A stretch of DNA of 64,000 nucleotides, taken from assembly GCA_017311185.1 (NCBI GenBank), contig JAESUZ010005524.1:1-64000 (forward strand). Reading direction: 5' to 3'. Numbering within the stretch: position 1 is the first letter of the stretch; the number at the start of each line of letters is the position of its first letter. Position numbers and translations under genes: made by a program. This DNA is from Proteles cristata cristata. Taxonomy: Eukaryota; Chordata; Mammalia; Carnivora; Hyaenidae. The notes under the pieces were generated by a model. The model saw only the letters and a list, made by a program, of their open reading frames with translations, had not been told where the DNA came from and did no database searches. Shown here piece after piece: positions 39,701 to 51,448 of this stretch.

Positions 39701-42700
39701 AACAAAATCATGATTAATAAAGAAATGGCCACATCTACATCCCATCTGCTCCTGTGTAGACAATAACCTAAAAACACAGATGAGCAACTTATCCTGACAG
39801 GAAACAGGCCTACATTTTATATGGGAACTCAAACAACCTAACAGGCCTAAAATCTGGGAACTAAATAATGGCTCTTTTAAAAAACAGACCGGCTACACTC
39901 TTAGGACCCACAACCTGAACACAGACCTAGAACCTCGGTGAAGTTAAAAAAAGCACATAAAAGCCCAGTCAGAGCTGCTGCTTCCTAGCAGCCCTCCGCT
40001 GGAGGCACCTGATTTACTGTGAAGTTCTTGGTCAAGTATACAAAGAAAGATGCCTTGAGAAACTACATAAATACAGGACCCAGTGAGACCAGCAGTTTAT
40101 AAAGCTGGACAGGCCTCTGCCACAGAGAAGGAAAGCTGGCTCACCAGATGCCCACCTAAGGCAGCAGAGACTGAAAATCTGCTCTCATCAGTTGGGGGGC
40201 TGTAAGCATTCTTATCTGGATTTAGTAAAACTGAATTTTACTGAGGCAATAGAAAGTTTATAAAAATATTTTATGTTGTGAAGCTTCCAGACAGCTTATT
40301 CAGATTAGTGTTCTATGAGCAACTACTGCGCAGCGATTTATTTTTGCTCCTTTTCTCCTGTCCCAATCAGAAAGATCTCATTCGACCAGGCAACTGACCA
40401 GAAAGTCTGGTTTCTTCAATTCTTCGCACCCTTCAAATCTCCCCTGTCCCATCCCAAGTGAAAACAAGTTATAACAGGTATGTTTTTGCTATTATAACAG
40501 TTACCTTTACAAACTGACCCTTTTCTTCTGGGTGTACTTAAATACCAGTAATTTCCTGATTAAGGTCCCACTAAGCTGGTCCAGACTTCTGGAACAAATT
40601 CTTACCTTTTTGTGTTTAACTGAAGTGTAGTTGACATACAATGTTGAATTTGTTTCAGGTGTATAAGACAGTGAATTGGCAATTCTATACATTAGGCAAT
40701 GCCTACAACAATAAGTGTAAATCCTTCCTTTCTTAAATTAACTAATATCCCCTTGTTATGTCTGTACAGAAGACCTCAGTTTTTAAAAAGAAACACACTA
40801 GGAAACCTTTACATCTATACTTCATTTCCCCACCAATTCAGTCTAGCCTTGCCACTAATTCATATTGTTCCAAGAGCCAGTTACTTAAGACTGTATTCCA
40901 TCTTAGCTGATGGAATTCCAGATCAATTCAAGATGGTCTAGGTGATTTTACAGATCTAATATGCCTAAGTTCCACGTGTTATTCCTACGTTTCCTCCAGA
41001 GTAAGACGATGATAACAGCAGTAGTAGAAATAATAGTGGCAGGCAATACTTATAGAGCCCTTGCTACACACTAGGCAGTTTTAAGTCCTTTGCAAGTATT
41101 AATCTAGCCCGAAGAAATGGGAGCTACTGTCACCTAAATTTTCCAGGTACGAAACTAAAGCACAAAAAAGTTAAGTAACTTGCCCAAGATGAGAACTAGT
41201 ATGGACTCAAGCCTGAATGTGAACCCCGTGGGTCTGACCCCAAGGCTCACACTACAAATCACGAATGCTACACTGCCTCTCATATAAACAACGATTAACT
41301 TAGAACTCAGTCACCAGAAAACAGGTTTAGTTAATGAAGCAAACTGAGTATAAATAAATGAAAACCCAGATTCACAGCCCTTTTCTTATATGGCAACATG
41401 CAGAGGTTCTAAAACACTGCAAAAACACTGCCACATCAATATGTCACAGAGAAATTTAAAAAGGCATTATTAAGAAAAACTCCGCTGTTCAGCCAGCAAT
41501 GCTGTGACCCAGCTAACTGAGGCCACTGAAGTACAGACCTCCTCATCATGCCACATGCTACTAAGCAGAAGTTTCAGACAGAATCACCTTGTTTTCTTCG
41601 GAGTTCCTTCTCAACTTTTCTTCCAGGTCCTTGGTCTCTTCTGAGACCTTGAGTTTAATCTGCTCATAATTTTCACACGCTTCCTTAAGCTGCTCTTGTA
41701 AAACCTGGCTCTCCTTCTCGATCTGTGAAAGATCTCCCTAAAAATAAATTACAAAATTATCTATGAAAAATAGTTTAAAATACCTATTTCTCACCTTGTT
41801 CCAAACATTCTCTTAAAATAAACACAGGAGGAAAAGAGGCAGATGAAAATTTACACGGGAAATGTCATGATAATTCAAGAATTAAAAACTCTTAAACACT
41901 GTTTAGCAAAGCCAGCTCTTTTTAAAGTACAATTATTCATATTACTGTAATTCATAATGAAACATTTCAATCTGTACTATAATTTGTTCCAAATATTTGT
42001 TTTAAAAGGGCTCGGTATTAAATCAAGAGTATGATGTGACTATCATTCTCCATGATTAACATCAAGAACTATTTATTAGGCTTAAAAAGCTGTATGTACA
42101 TATGCATTTTAGATACAAACAAAACATACTTTGACCCTACTTTTAAGTATTTCAAATGGACAGTTGTAAAAATGACAAGTTAAAATTATCAATGATTTGC
42201 AGTTATGTAACTATCCCTTGGACCAGCTTAAAAAGCAAAAACAAAAACAGAAGCCATGTTGCAACGTGAAATATTGTCCAACAACAAATGTCATTTATTT
42301 GTTTTTTAAAAACCATTCATTCTAAAAATAAGTAAGTAAATAAAAATAAAAATAAAAACCTTTCATTCTGAGGGGTACTGGGACGGCTCAGTCAGTTAAA
42401 CATTGGGCTTCGGCTCAGGTCATGATCCTGTGGTCCATGAGTTTGAGCTCTGAGCCAGGCTCTGTGTCTCAGAACCTAGAGCCTGCTTCTATTCAGTCCC
42501 CCTTTCTCTCTCTGTCCCGCCCCCAGTTGTGCTCTCTCTCTCTCTCTCCCCCCAAAATAAATAAGCATCTAAACATTTTTCTAAAAACCTTTTATTCTGG
42601 GGCGCCTGGGTGGCTTAGTCGGTTAAGCGTCCGACTTTCGCTCAGGTCATGATCTCGCGGTTCGTGGGTTCGAGCCCCGCGTCGGGCTCTGTGCTGACTG

Positions 42701-45700
42701 CCAGCTCAGAGCCTGGAGCCTGTTTCAGTCTGTGACTCCCTCTCTCTCTGACCCTCCCCTGCTCACGCTATCTTTCTCTCTCTCTCCTAGAAATAAATAA
42801 AAATCTTTAAAAAATAAAATAAAATAAAAACCTTTTATTCTGCTAAGATAGTCGGCAATCACACCTGTGTGTGAAAGGCATCTTGGCGAGCTGGCAACTC
42901 CGCCCAGCAGCTGACTGACAGCTGTCCCCAGCTGCCAGCGACTTAGCAGCCACACCTGTAAATCTATCCTAGGGCATAACTAGGTTCATCTTTCCCCACC
43001 TCCTGCACCTCAGCATCTTCCAAATTTAAAAAGGCAGAGAATCAAGGTTTTGAAATTCAGTGAATTATCAGTTAGAGAACTATGCGCCATGGCCAGTATG
43101 TGTTAGGTTATTAATCTTTTCCAATTAATTTACAGAAATTTTGTATGTCAGACAAGGCAATTAGTTCTCTATCTGTCCTATGCTGCAAATAATTTTCCTA
43201 GTTTCTCATTTGTGTTTTAACATCATGTGAGTATTTGTCCATATACAAACACATGCCATGCATATGTACACACAGGTTATAGATGTGTATATATGAACAC
43301 ATACTTTCTGTCATACTGTTTATTAATCTCATGGAAAAAAAATCCCTCTTTCTTCTAGGTAAATTGTGGGTCTGCTTTTTAATATTTAAATCTTTGATCT
43401 GTCTGGAAATTTACTTTGGTATATGGAAATGAGGTGGGGAGCCAAATTAATTTTTTCTAGACAGGCAACCCATTTCTCCTAATACCACATATTTAATAAA
43501 CTACTTTCTGCTCACTACTACCATTTTTATTTATTATGCCTTAAATTTCTATATTCTTTGGTTCTATGGTCTCTTATTCTAATGGCCTACTTATGTGCTA
43601 AAATAGATTCATATTACACTTTGCTATCTAGATGTACAACTCCCTTTCTTGTGATTTTTTCTCCATGGGTATTCCTTTTTTTTTTTTTTTAATTTTTTTT
43701 TTAACGTTTTATTTATTTTTAGGAGAGAGAGAGAGACAGCGTGAGCAGGGGAGGGTCAGACAGAGAGGGAGTCACAGACGGAAACAGGCTCCAGGCTCTG
43801 AGCTGGCAGTCAGCACAGAGACCGACATGGGGCTCGAACCCACGAACTACAAGATCATGACCTAAGCGAAAGTCGGACGCTTAACCGACTAAGCCACCCA
43901 GGCGCCCCTCCATGGGCATTCCTGATGCTTATTCTTCTATGTGAAGTTTAGATTCAATCTGTCCAGTTTCAGATAAACCCCGTGCAGGAGCCAGTCACCA
44001 AGGTGGCCCTCAAGGTCCTCACCTCTTTGATATTTATACCCTTGCACAGTCCTCTCCTACGATGTATCAAGGTTGCTGGGTTGGTCTGTGTGACTAAGAG
44101 AATACATAAGAAGTGACAGAGAGTGACTTCCTAAAGTAGGTCATGAACGCTACTACTACTTCTGCCTTGGACCAACCACTCTGGGGAAAGCCAGATCCCA
44201 TGAGGACACTCAAGTGGTCCTGTATAGAGGTCCACAGGCAAGGAACTGAAGCCCCCACCAAAAGTCAGCAGCAACTTGTTAGCTGTGGGAGTGAGTCATC
44301 TTGGAAACAGAGCCTCCAACCCCAGCTACCCTTTGCAGACGACCAGACGAGCCCTGGTCTTTATCGTGGCTGCGAGTCCTCAGCAACAGCCAGAAACAGC
44401 AGCTGAACTGCTCAACTGCTGACTCAGATGCTGTGAGATAATAAATGGTTTTTGTTGTCTTAAGGCATGAGGTTTTAAGGTAATTTGTTAGGCAGCAATG
44501 GGTAACTAATACACTTTGTTCATGACCATACTGGAACTACATTAAAAGCTTTAGGGAGAACCAGTCTCTTCAAAATAATTGATCATCTTATTCAATAGTT
44601 TTCATTTATGTAAGTCTTTTGTGTGTTTCTCAGCAGCATTCTGAAGTTTTCTTTCATAGATTTAAGTATTTTATCTTTTTGTTGCTATTAAAAATGGAAC
44701 TTCTTCTTCTAGTGTATTTTGCAACAGATCGTTGTTTATAAATGGAAAAGTATTATATCTAGTCACCCTTCTGAATTCTCTTACAGTTTTTGGTATCGTA
44801 TTTTCAGCTGACTGTTTTTAATCTTCCAGATACACAATGTTAGCCTCCATAAGAAATAATACTTACACTTCCTCTTTTGCAATCTTATTTCTCTTATTTA
44901 ATTTTGTCAGTTGCTATCTTCAGGATAATAAAATACTAACAGTGATGTTTCACCTGTAACTGAGATGAAGGCTTTGGCTTGAGAAAAAGATACCAGTTTG
45001 TGGAGAAGTATTCGTCTTTTCCCATATTATTATGAGTTTTAGTCAAGAAGGTGAAGTGAATTTTATCTGACACCTTTCAGAAACTATGGCATTAGCCAAA
45101 TAACTTCTCTTAAGATACATTAACACAGTATATTAATAGATTTTCTAACTGAATCATTCTTACAATGGTGAAAATTTTTATTATAATACTTTCTGAATCA
45201 TTCACATGAATAAGCTCTTACTTATAAATTAATACAGGCTCATTATACTAGTTAAATTAATAAAGACATTATATTTTGAAATAAATAAGCTAGGAAAAAA
45301 CCACCTTTTTTTCTACCCCTCTTTCCTAAATTCAATAAAAACAATTTGTTATGTTCTAAAGCTTATTCCATGGTAACATTTCATATGGAATTAGCAGACT
45401 TCAAAATAGTTCTAGTTCATCTAGTTATAATGAAAACTAAAAAGCCTTCAGTCTAATTAATTCTGGACTCACCTGTTGTGCCTCAAAAGGATCGTATGGC
45501 TCAGTATTGACTTCTTGATGTGTTATATTCCAAGACACCTTTGGGGCAAAACAAACACTTAAATTCAATTAATCTCAACTGCTGTGGTAAAATAAATCCA
45601 TTACATAATGACATTTTAAGACATGTTTACAATTTTTTCGAGGTGCATTTATTTATTTATTTTACAATTCCAATAACATTCCCTTTCTACAAATTCTTAT

Positions 45701-48700
45701 ATTAGGAAAGAGCTATCATGTAGAAGTAGTAAAAACAAAAATGATTTTGGTTCACTGCTCTTAGCGTGCTCTTTCTAAGCTTTCTAGAAAACAGAAAATG
45801 TCATGAGGAGGGGGATAATCCAACAAGGGCCTAATGAATTCATGCCTGATAAAGTGAACTACAGAAGAACATAAACTTATTCTCATGCTTGTTAGTAACT
45901 TTTATTCACATCCCTTTGGTTTCTCTCCACCTGGTTGTCTTTTAAGAGAAACTGGTCACATGTAGCCCAGACTCTGCTTTTTGGGGCCACCTGTGCAAAA
46001 AGCGTATTTCCTTTCATTCTTCCTACAGCAAGTCTCCTCACAGCAGGAACCCCAAGTTGGGAGGCTTCCTGGTCTAGGAATACTGGGTGGGTAAGCTGCT
46101 GTGTCATGGCTTCAATGTTACTATAGAAATAAACTACATCCTCTTGGGGGGGAAGGGGCGCCATTATTAAGGTGACGTTTTGGCTCCATCTACTGATTCC
46201 TCTTATCTCACTTCTCAATCGGTACAAAACTTGGTTAGGGAAGAAGGGTATTATTTACTAGACCCAAAAATTCTTTCTGAATTCCCTATCATGCCCTACA
46301 AAAGGGTTCACATTTTTAAAACATTTCCAGGCAAAAGATTTCATAACCATTATAAAGTCAATGATTTAAAAGAATTTTAGTAAAGGACAATGAAAGATGA
46401 AAAGGAAAATTTAACTTCAGTACTAAGATGACTTTTTTCTATTTAAGTCTTACCTGTACAGCAGCCATTTGTGTATGTGGAATATTTGTTACTTCATCAG
46501 TACTTTCTGGATTTACTTCCCACTTGTTGGCAGAATTTCCCCAGGGACCTTCATGTCTGGTAGACCCACTGAGGGCTGTGTCGGCACCGTTCACGCTGCA
46601 CTGTGTCTTTACTGACACTTCCAAAGGGTCCTGAAGGATCTGTGTTTTAGGGGCAATCTGGTTACCAGGAGGCGGATTCTCAGCCTTCAAATGATGACCC
46701 TCAAAATACACAGCAGCATTTTCATCTGGTCTGTCACTGGCTACAAACGATGGCACCACTGGTATTGATCTTTGCAGCTGATATTCAGAAGGGACGCTGG
46801 CTAGAGGTGTATAAATGTTAGTGTACTGGGGTAAACTGGGTAACACGTTTATATATGTTGGTGGTGTCTGGGTAATGTCAAATCCCCGAAAGGGAAGGTA
46901 TGTACAGTATCCTGTGACCAAATGGGGTTGAGTCCAGTAGGTTGGTTTCACATCCTCAGAAGCTGGTTTGGGAGAATTACAGGATACTTGCTTGGGACCG
47001 GCATCCTCAGACACTGATGTGGGGGAATCAGAAGAGACCTTCTCGGGCTTCTCATCCTCTGGAACTGATCTAGAATTATCAGCCACTGGTTCCGGCTTCA
47101 CAGCTTCACAGGTTAGTTGTGGAGAATTAACAGATACAGGTTTGGGATTCATGTCCTCAGAAGTTGGTGCTGAAGATAATTCAGATACTGGTTTGGGCTT
47201 TACATCTGGTTTAAATTCCCTAGCAGTTGGATTCAGTGGTAGTTTAACTCGTAAATACTCCCCTGGTTTTGAAATTTCTTCCACTTTTGTCTTAATGTTT
47301 TTCTTCTTTCTCTTTTTCTTGAGCCGTAATGCAACTTTCTTCAACGCAATACAGTTGTCAATCACAACAAAACGGGGGCATCCCAGGAGAAAAGATTTCA
47401 AACCTCCGGCTTTTTCTAGTATCTGTCGAGTTTCTTCTGGGAAAAATTCATATTCTTCAGAGAACATTTTATTACTCATGTCCAAGGGACCATGCTCCTC
47501 CAACAACTGAGAGAAATAACTTGGAAAAAATTTATGTTTACATGTTATTACAAGGAAGTATTTATTTTCCCCCAAAATTCTCCCAAAGAAAAACACTATT
47601 TCAGTTCCAACTGATCTCAATACCTCTCCAACAAACATATTATACTCATATTAAATCTGACAAAAGCTAAATGCAATCAGTGATAGTCTAGAAACAAAAT
47701 TTTGTTTATCCCTCAGAGAATAATCCTTAAAAGATTGGGGGGAAAAAACAAAAAGGGATTAAGAAATTATTTCACAGATTTCAATTACATAATTATACAA
47801 TCTATTTTAAAAGTAATGAAAGAAAATGTATTCAAGAAAAATAACAAGAATGTCAAATGAGAAATCAAATTTTATTAAAATCCTATTGGAATTTACATAC
47901 AGTAAGTCTCTTAACATTTTTCTGTTTAGGAATATGCAATGATTCAGAGGTACTGGAACTAATCACATCTGATCAATAAACCAACACAAACAAAACAAAA
48001 CAAAAAATAAAACCAATAGAGTAAAGGATCAGACATACAGTAATCTACCTTCAGTCCTAGACTGGGGTGCACTCCGGTTAAGGGGTTATTTTCTTTTCCC
48101 ATTCTTGTGTCAGGCTCAAAGAGCCTTCCTCTTCCATTAGAATTTGGGATTCTGTCTATAACAATGGCACACCTAGCAGCAGACACTACCATGCAACTTC
48201 AAAGAAATAGAGCATCCACATTTTTTCCACTGCCTAAGTAGCAATGAATTTTTCAAACACTGAGGCAGAATAAAATTTAACAAGGGCCCCAAACCCAAAG
48301 GGAAAGAGTGCTAAAACCATATTGTGAATAAAATTTTTAGTTACTATTATTTGAAATGCAACACAAAAATGAACTTTAACTCTATTCTTCTTTCTAGCCT
48401 TGAAAAATCATCTCTGTAAGGTATACACTGGGTCCAAAGTAGCATAAATATGGTATCTTCATAACCAGTGTTTTACAGGGATTAGCATCTGACCATCAAT
48501 GCACAGAGCAGCGGCACTGGTATGCCTGCTTAGCAGACATGAAAGAGGCCAAAGCTCGAATGCAAGATGCTAGAGACAACTGAAATGAGAAGGCTGACTC
48601 CACTTCTGCCAAGTTAAACAAGATGCATCTCTCTCATCATCACTCCTGTTCAAAGTCTCAGACTCTAAAAGGAACAGTGTTCCTGCAATCCAGAACCTGA

Positions 48701-51389
48701 GGCAAAAACGGGACACATGAGACATCAGTTTAAAAAAAAAAAAAAAGGCTAATTATACGAGAGAGATGAATAGTTCTTGTGTTGTTATGTTATACAGGCA
48801 AGCACGTGTTTATTTGTGTACATATTTTCACACTTGGATGGTGACCATCAGTGTCTGAAATGGTCATGGCTGGCCTTCCATAGTGCCTTTACATGTCACT
48901 GCCAGCACAGGAGCAAGGGACAGGATGAAGAAAACATTTCGGAAAGCATGCCCATCCTAGCAGGCTGGCGGCGGTCCTTTGACAAATCACTGTTTTATAC
49001 AAGCTCATGATTCTTACTTCACAAAGTCATTGTCTACAATACACAGTGATCAGACCAATGACGCAGCTCTCCTGCTACTTGTAAGCTGCACAAAAGGACT
49101 GTGTATTCTACTCTGTCTGCAATCTTCCACAGTGCTTTACCCTAAATGGTTAATAAGTCATGGTGGAATAATTAATATCATGAAAGAGGTGGTAGGAAGA
49201 GTTAATGCAGAATGTTACCCACTGAAATACAATTCCCTTCAACTCTCTAAAATCATAAAATGTTAGAACTGGAAGGGGGTCAAGTCAATTACATACCAAT
49301 CAATCTAATCCCCACCTTCACAGTGGAATACCTGAGTCAGGATAAAGTTAACAGCAGTTATCCCAATATTCTGGATTCCCTGTCTAACATTTTTTTCTAC
49401 TCTACACTCTTGTCATATACAAAATTTTAGTTTCATTTTTCTTTCTTTTACCCACTGGCCACTAAAAGAAACCATTCTTTCTTCTAAAGTTTTTATTCAT
49501 TTATTCATTTAAGTAATCTCTACACCCAACATGAGGCTTGAACTCACAACCCTGAGATCAAGAGCTGCACACTCCTCCGACTGAACCAGCCAGGTGCCCC
49601 TAGAAGAAACTGTTCTTAGGCTCATCATCATATGTCTACTTTGAAAATTCAGAGAAAGAAATGTTTTGAGGTGTAACTTCCTGTAAGTTTTTGACTTTAA
49701 AGTTTTATCTCAAAATACATCAGCCTATTTTCTTCCTCATAAAATTACTTAATTTCCTCCCACTTATAACAGTAATAAATTCTTTAAGAAGCAAGGTCCT
49801 GACAATGACACAGTTTAGCTTCAGTTCTGGATGCTTCTGCCATATTTTAAGAAATACCAGTGTTGTTTTATAGCTGCTTCCATGGGGTCAGCCAGGAGTT
49901 CTCTGGAAATATGACTGGCTCAGCATTTCAACTCTAAAGAAAAACCATCAAGAGGGACCCAGGAGCATAACCAGACTGAAGAGGAAAGAAGCAAGTGAGG
50001 AAAGCAGAAGCAAGGACTAAATTATGGATGACTAACAGTTTTCTGTGAGAATAGCTAGGTCTTAAGCTAATTTCCTACTGCAGATCTTAGCCCTCAGTTT
50101 CTCTTCTTAAGGAATGTAGCATGTACTACTTAATAATACCAAACACAAAATGGTAACTGTTTCCTAGATTTTCCTGCACACTTCACTCCATTATTTTATC
50201 TACCCTACTCAGACTTGATTTCATATTCACATTCTTTTTTAAAAATTTTTTTTAATGTTTTATTTATTTCTGAGAGAGGGATAGAGAGAGACACAGAATC
50301 TGAAAAAGGCTCCAGGCTCTGGCTAGCCGTCAGCACAGAGCCTGACGCGGGGCTCGAACCCATGAACCATGAGATCATGACCTGAGCCAAATTCGGACCT
50401 TAACCAACTGAGCCACCCAGGTGCCCCTCATATCCACATTTTCAATTCCAAAGTTAACAGCCAAAGTTACTTAAAAAGAAAAGTCTGTTTCTCTTTTATT
50501 ACATCAGTGTCAAGAAGTCAAGTCTCCAATACAATACAGAGATACATGGTCCCATTATCTTCATTATCATTCTAGCAGGAGTAATGATGGGATCCTGGTA
50601 TCCTTATGACCCAATAAAAGGAAAATAGTTCAACAAACTACATTGCTGGTCACTGGACTTATGAGATGCTAAACAACCGCATCGGTCAACAAAAGAACAA
50701 TGAGATCAAATGATCAAACGACTCCTTGTCAAATGCAGAACTCCCCCCTTATCCGTAAGAGAGATGTTCTATGACCCCTGGGGATGCCTGAAACCACGGA
50801 CAGGACTGAGCCCTATGTGTACTGTTCTCTCCTACACATATACACCTATGATAAAGTTTAAGTTATAAATTAGGTGCAGTAAGAAATCAACGGCAATAAC
50901 TAAAAATTAAACAGAACAGTTACAATAATAAACTGCAGTAAAAGTTACGTGAATGTGGTCTCTCTCTCTCTCTCTAAATCTTAGTGCACTGTCCTCACCC
51001 TTCTTGTGAGGACGGGGGATGACAAAATGCCTCTGTGATGAGATGAAGTGAGGTGAGTGATGCAGGCACCGTGACGTAACATTAGGCCACTACTGGCCTT
51101 CTGACAACATGTCAGGAGGACCATCTGCTTCCAGACTGTGGCTGACCGCAGGTAAGTGAAACCTCAGAAAGCAAAACCAAGGACAAGGGAGGAGTACTGT
51201 ATACCCTGGAATCCGTGATCAACGTTTATGGCTGGAAACTTTTCCAGTTCTATCAGCACATACCAGGGTCAGGTTTAGAGACAAAGTATCTACATTAGCA
51301 GCTCAAACTGACAAAACCAATAATCATTAGTATTCTGAATTTATTTAATTTACTTTATTTAACTTATCTATGTATTTATTTATTTATAA

Positions 51390-51448
<59 letters not shown>

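Larger units (their letters stand above)
43095..45230 (-). mobile_element. Old L1 (ORF2 region), antisense on plus strand, carrying two later insertions
   Basis: The plus strand reads reverse L1: AAATCTTTGATCTGTCTGGA, GGGGAGCCAAATTAATTTTT, ATTTCTATATTCTTTGGTTC and, past the LTR, CATTCTGAAGTTTTCTTTCA and TTTATCTTTTTGTTGCTATT. A SINE (43676-43908) and an MLT1 (43981-44515) sit inside it. The right boundary is approximate. Confidence 0.75.

Noticed and set aside
47501..47506. Acceptor TTTCTCTCAG giving a large-exon start at 47506
   Set aside because: It would drop YFSQ and break phase with the 52491 donor; the acceptor at 47520-47521 keeps both.
46968..47510. 180-codon plus-strand open frame
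   Set aside because: Antisense shadow of the TTC3 large exon.
47959..48192. 77-codon gene-strand open frame as an extra TTC3 exon
   Set aside because: Flanking exons already join in phase without it, and the sequence matches nothing I recognise in TTC3.
51388..51448. Regular array resembling a CRISPR or satellite
   Set aside because: A simple (TATC)n microsatellite without spacers.
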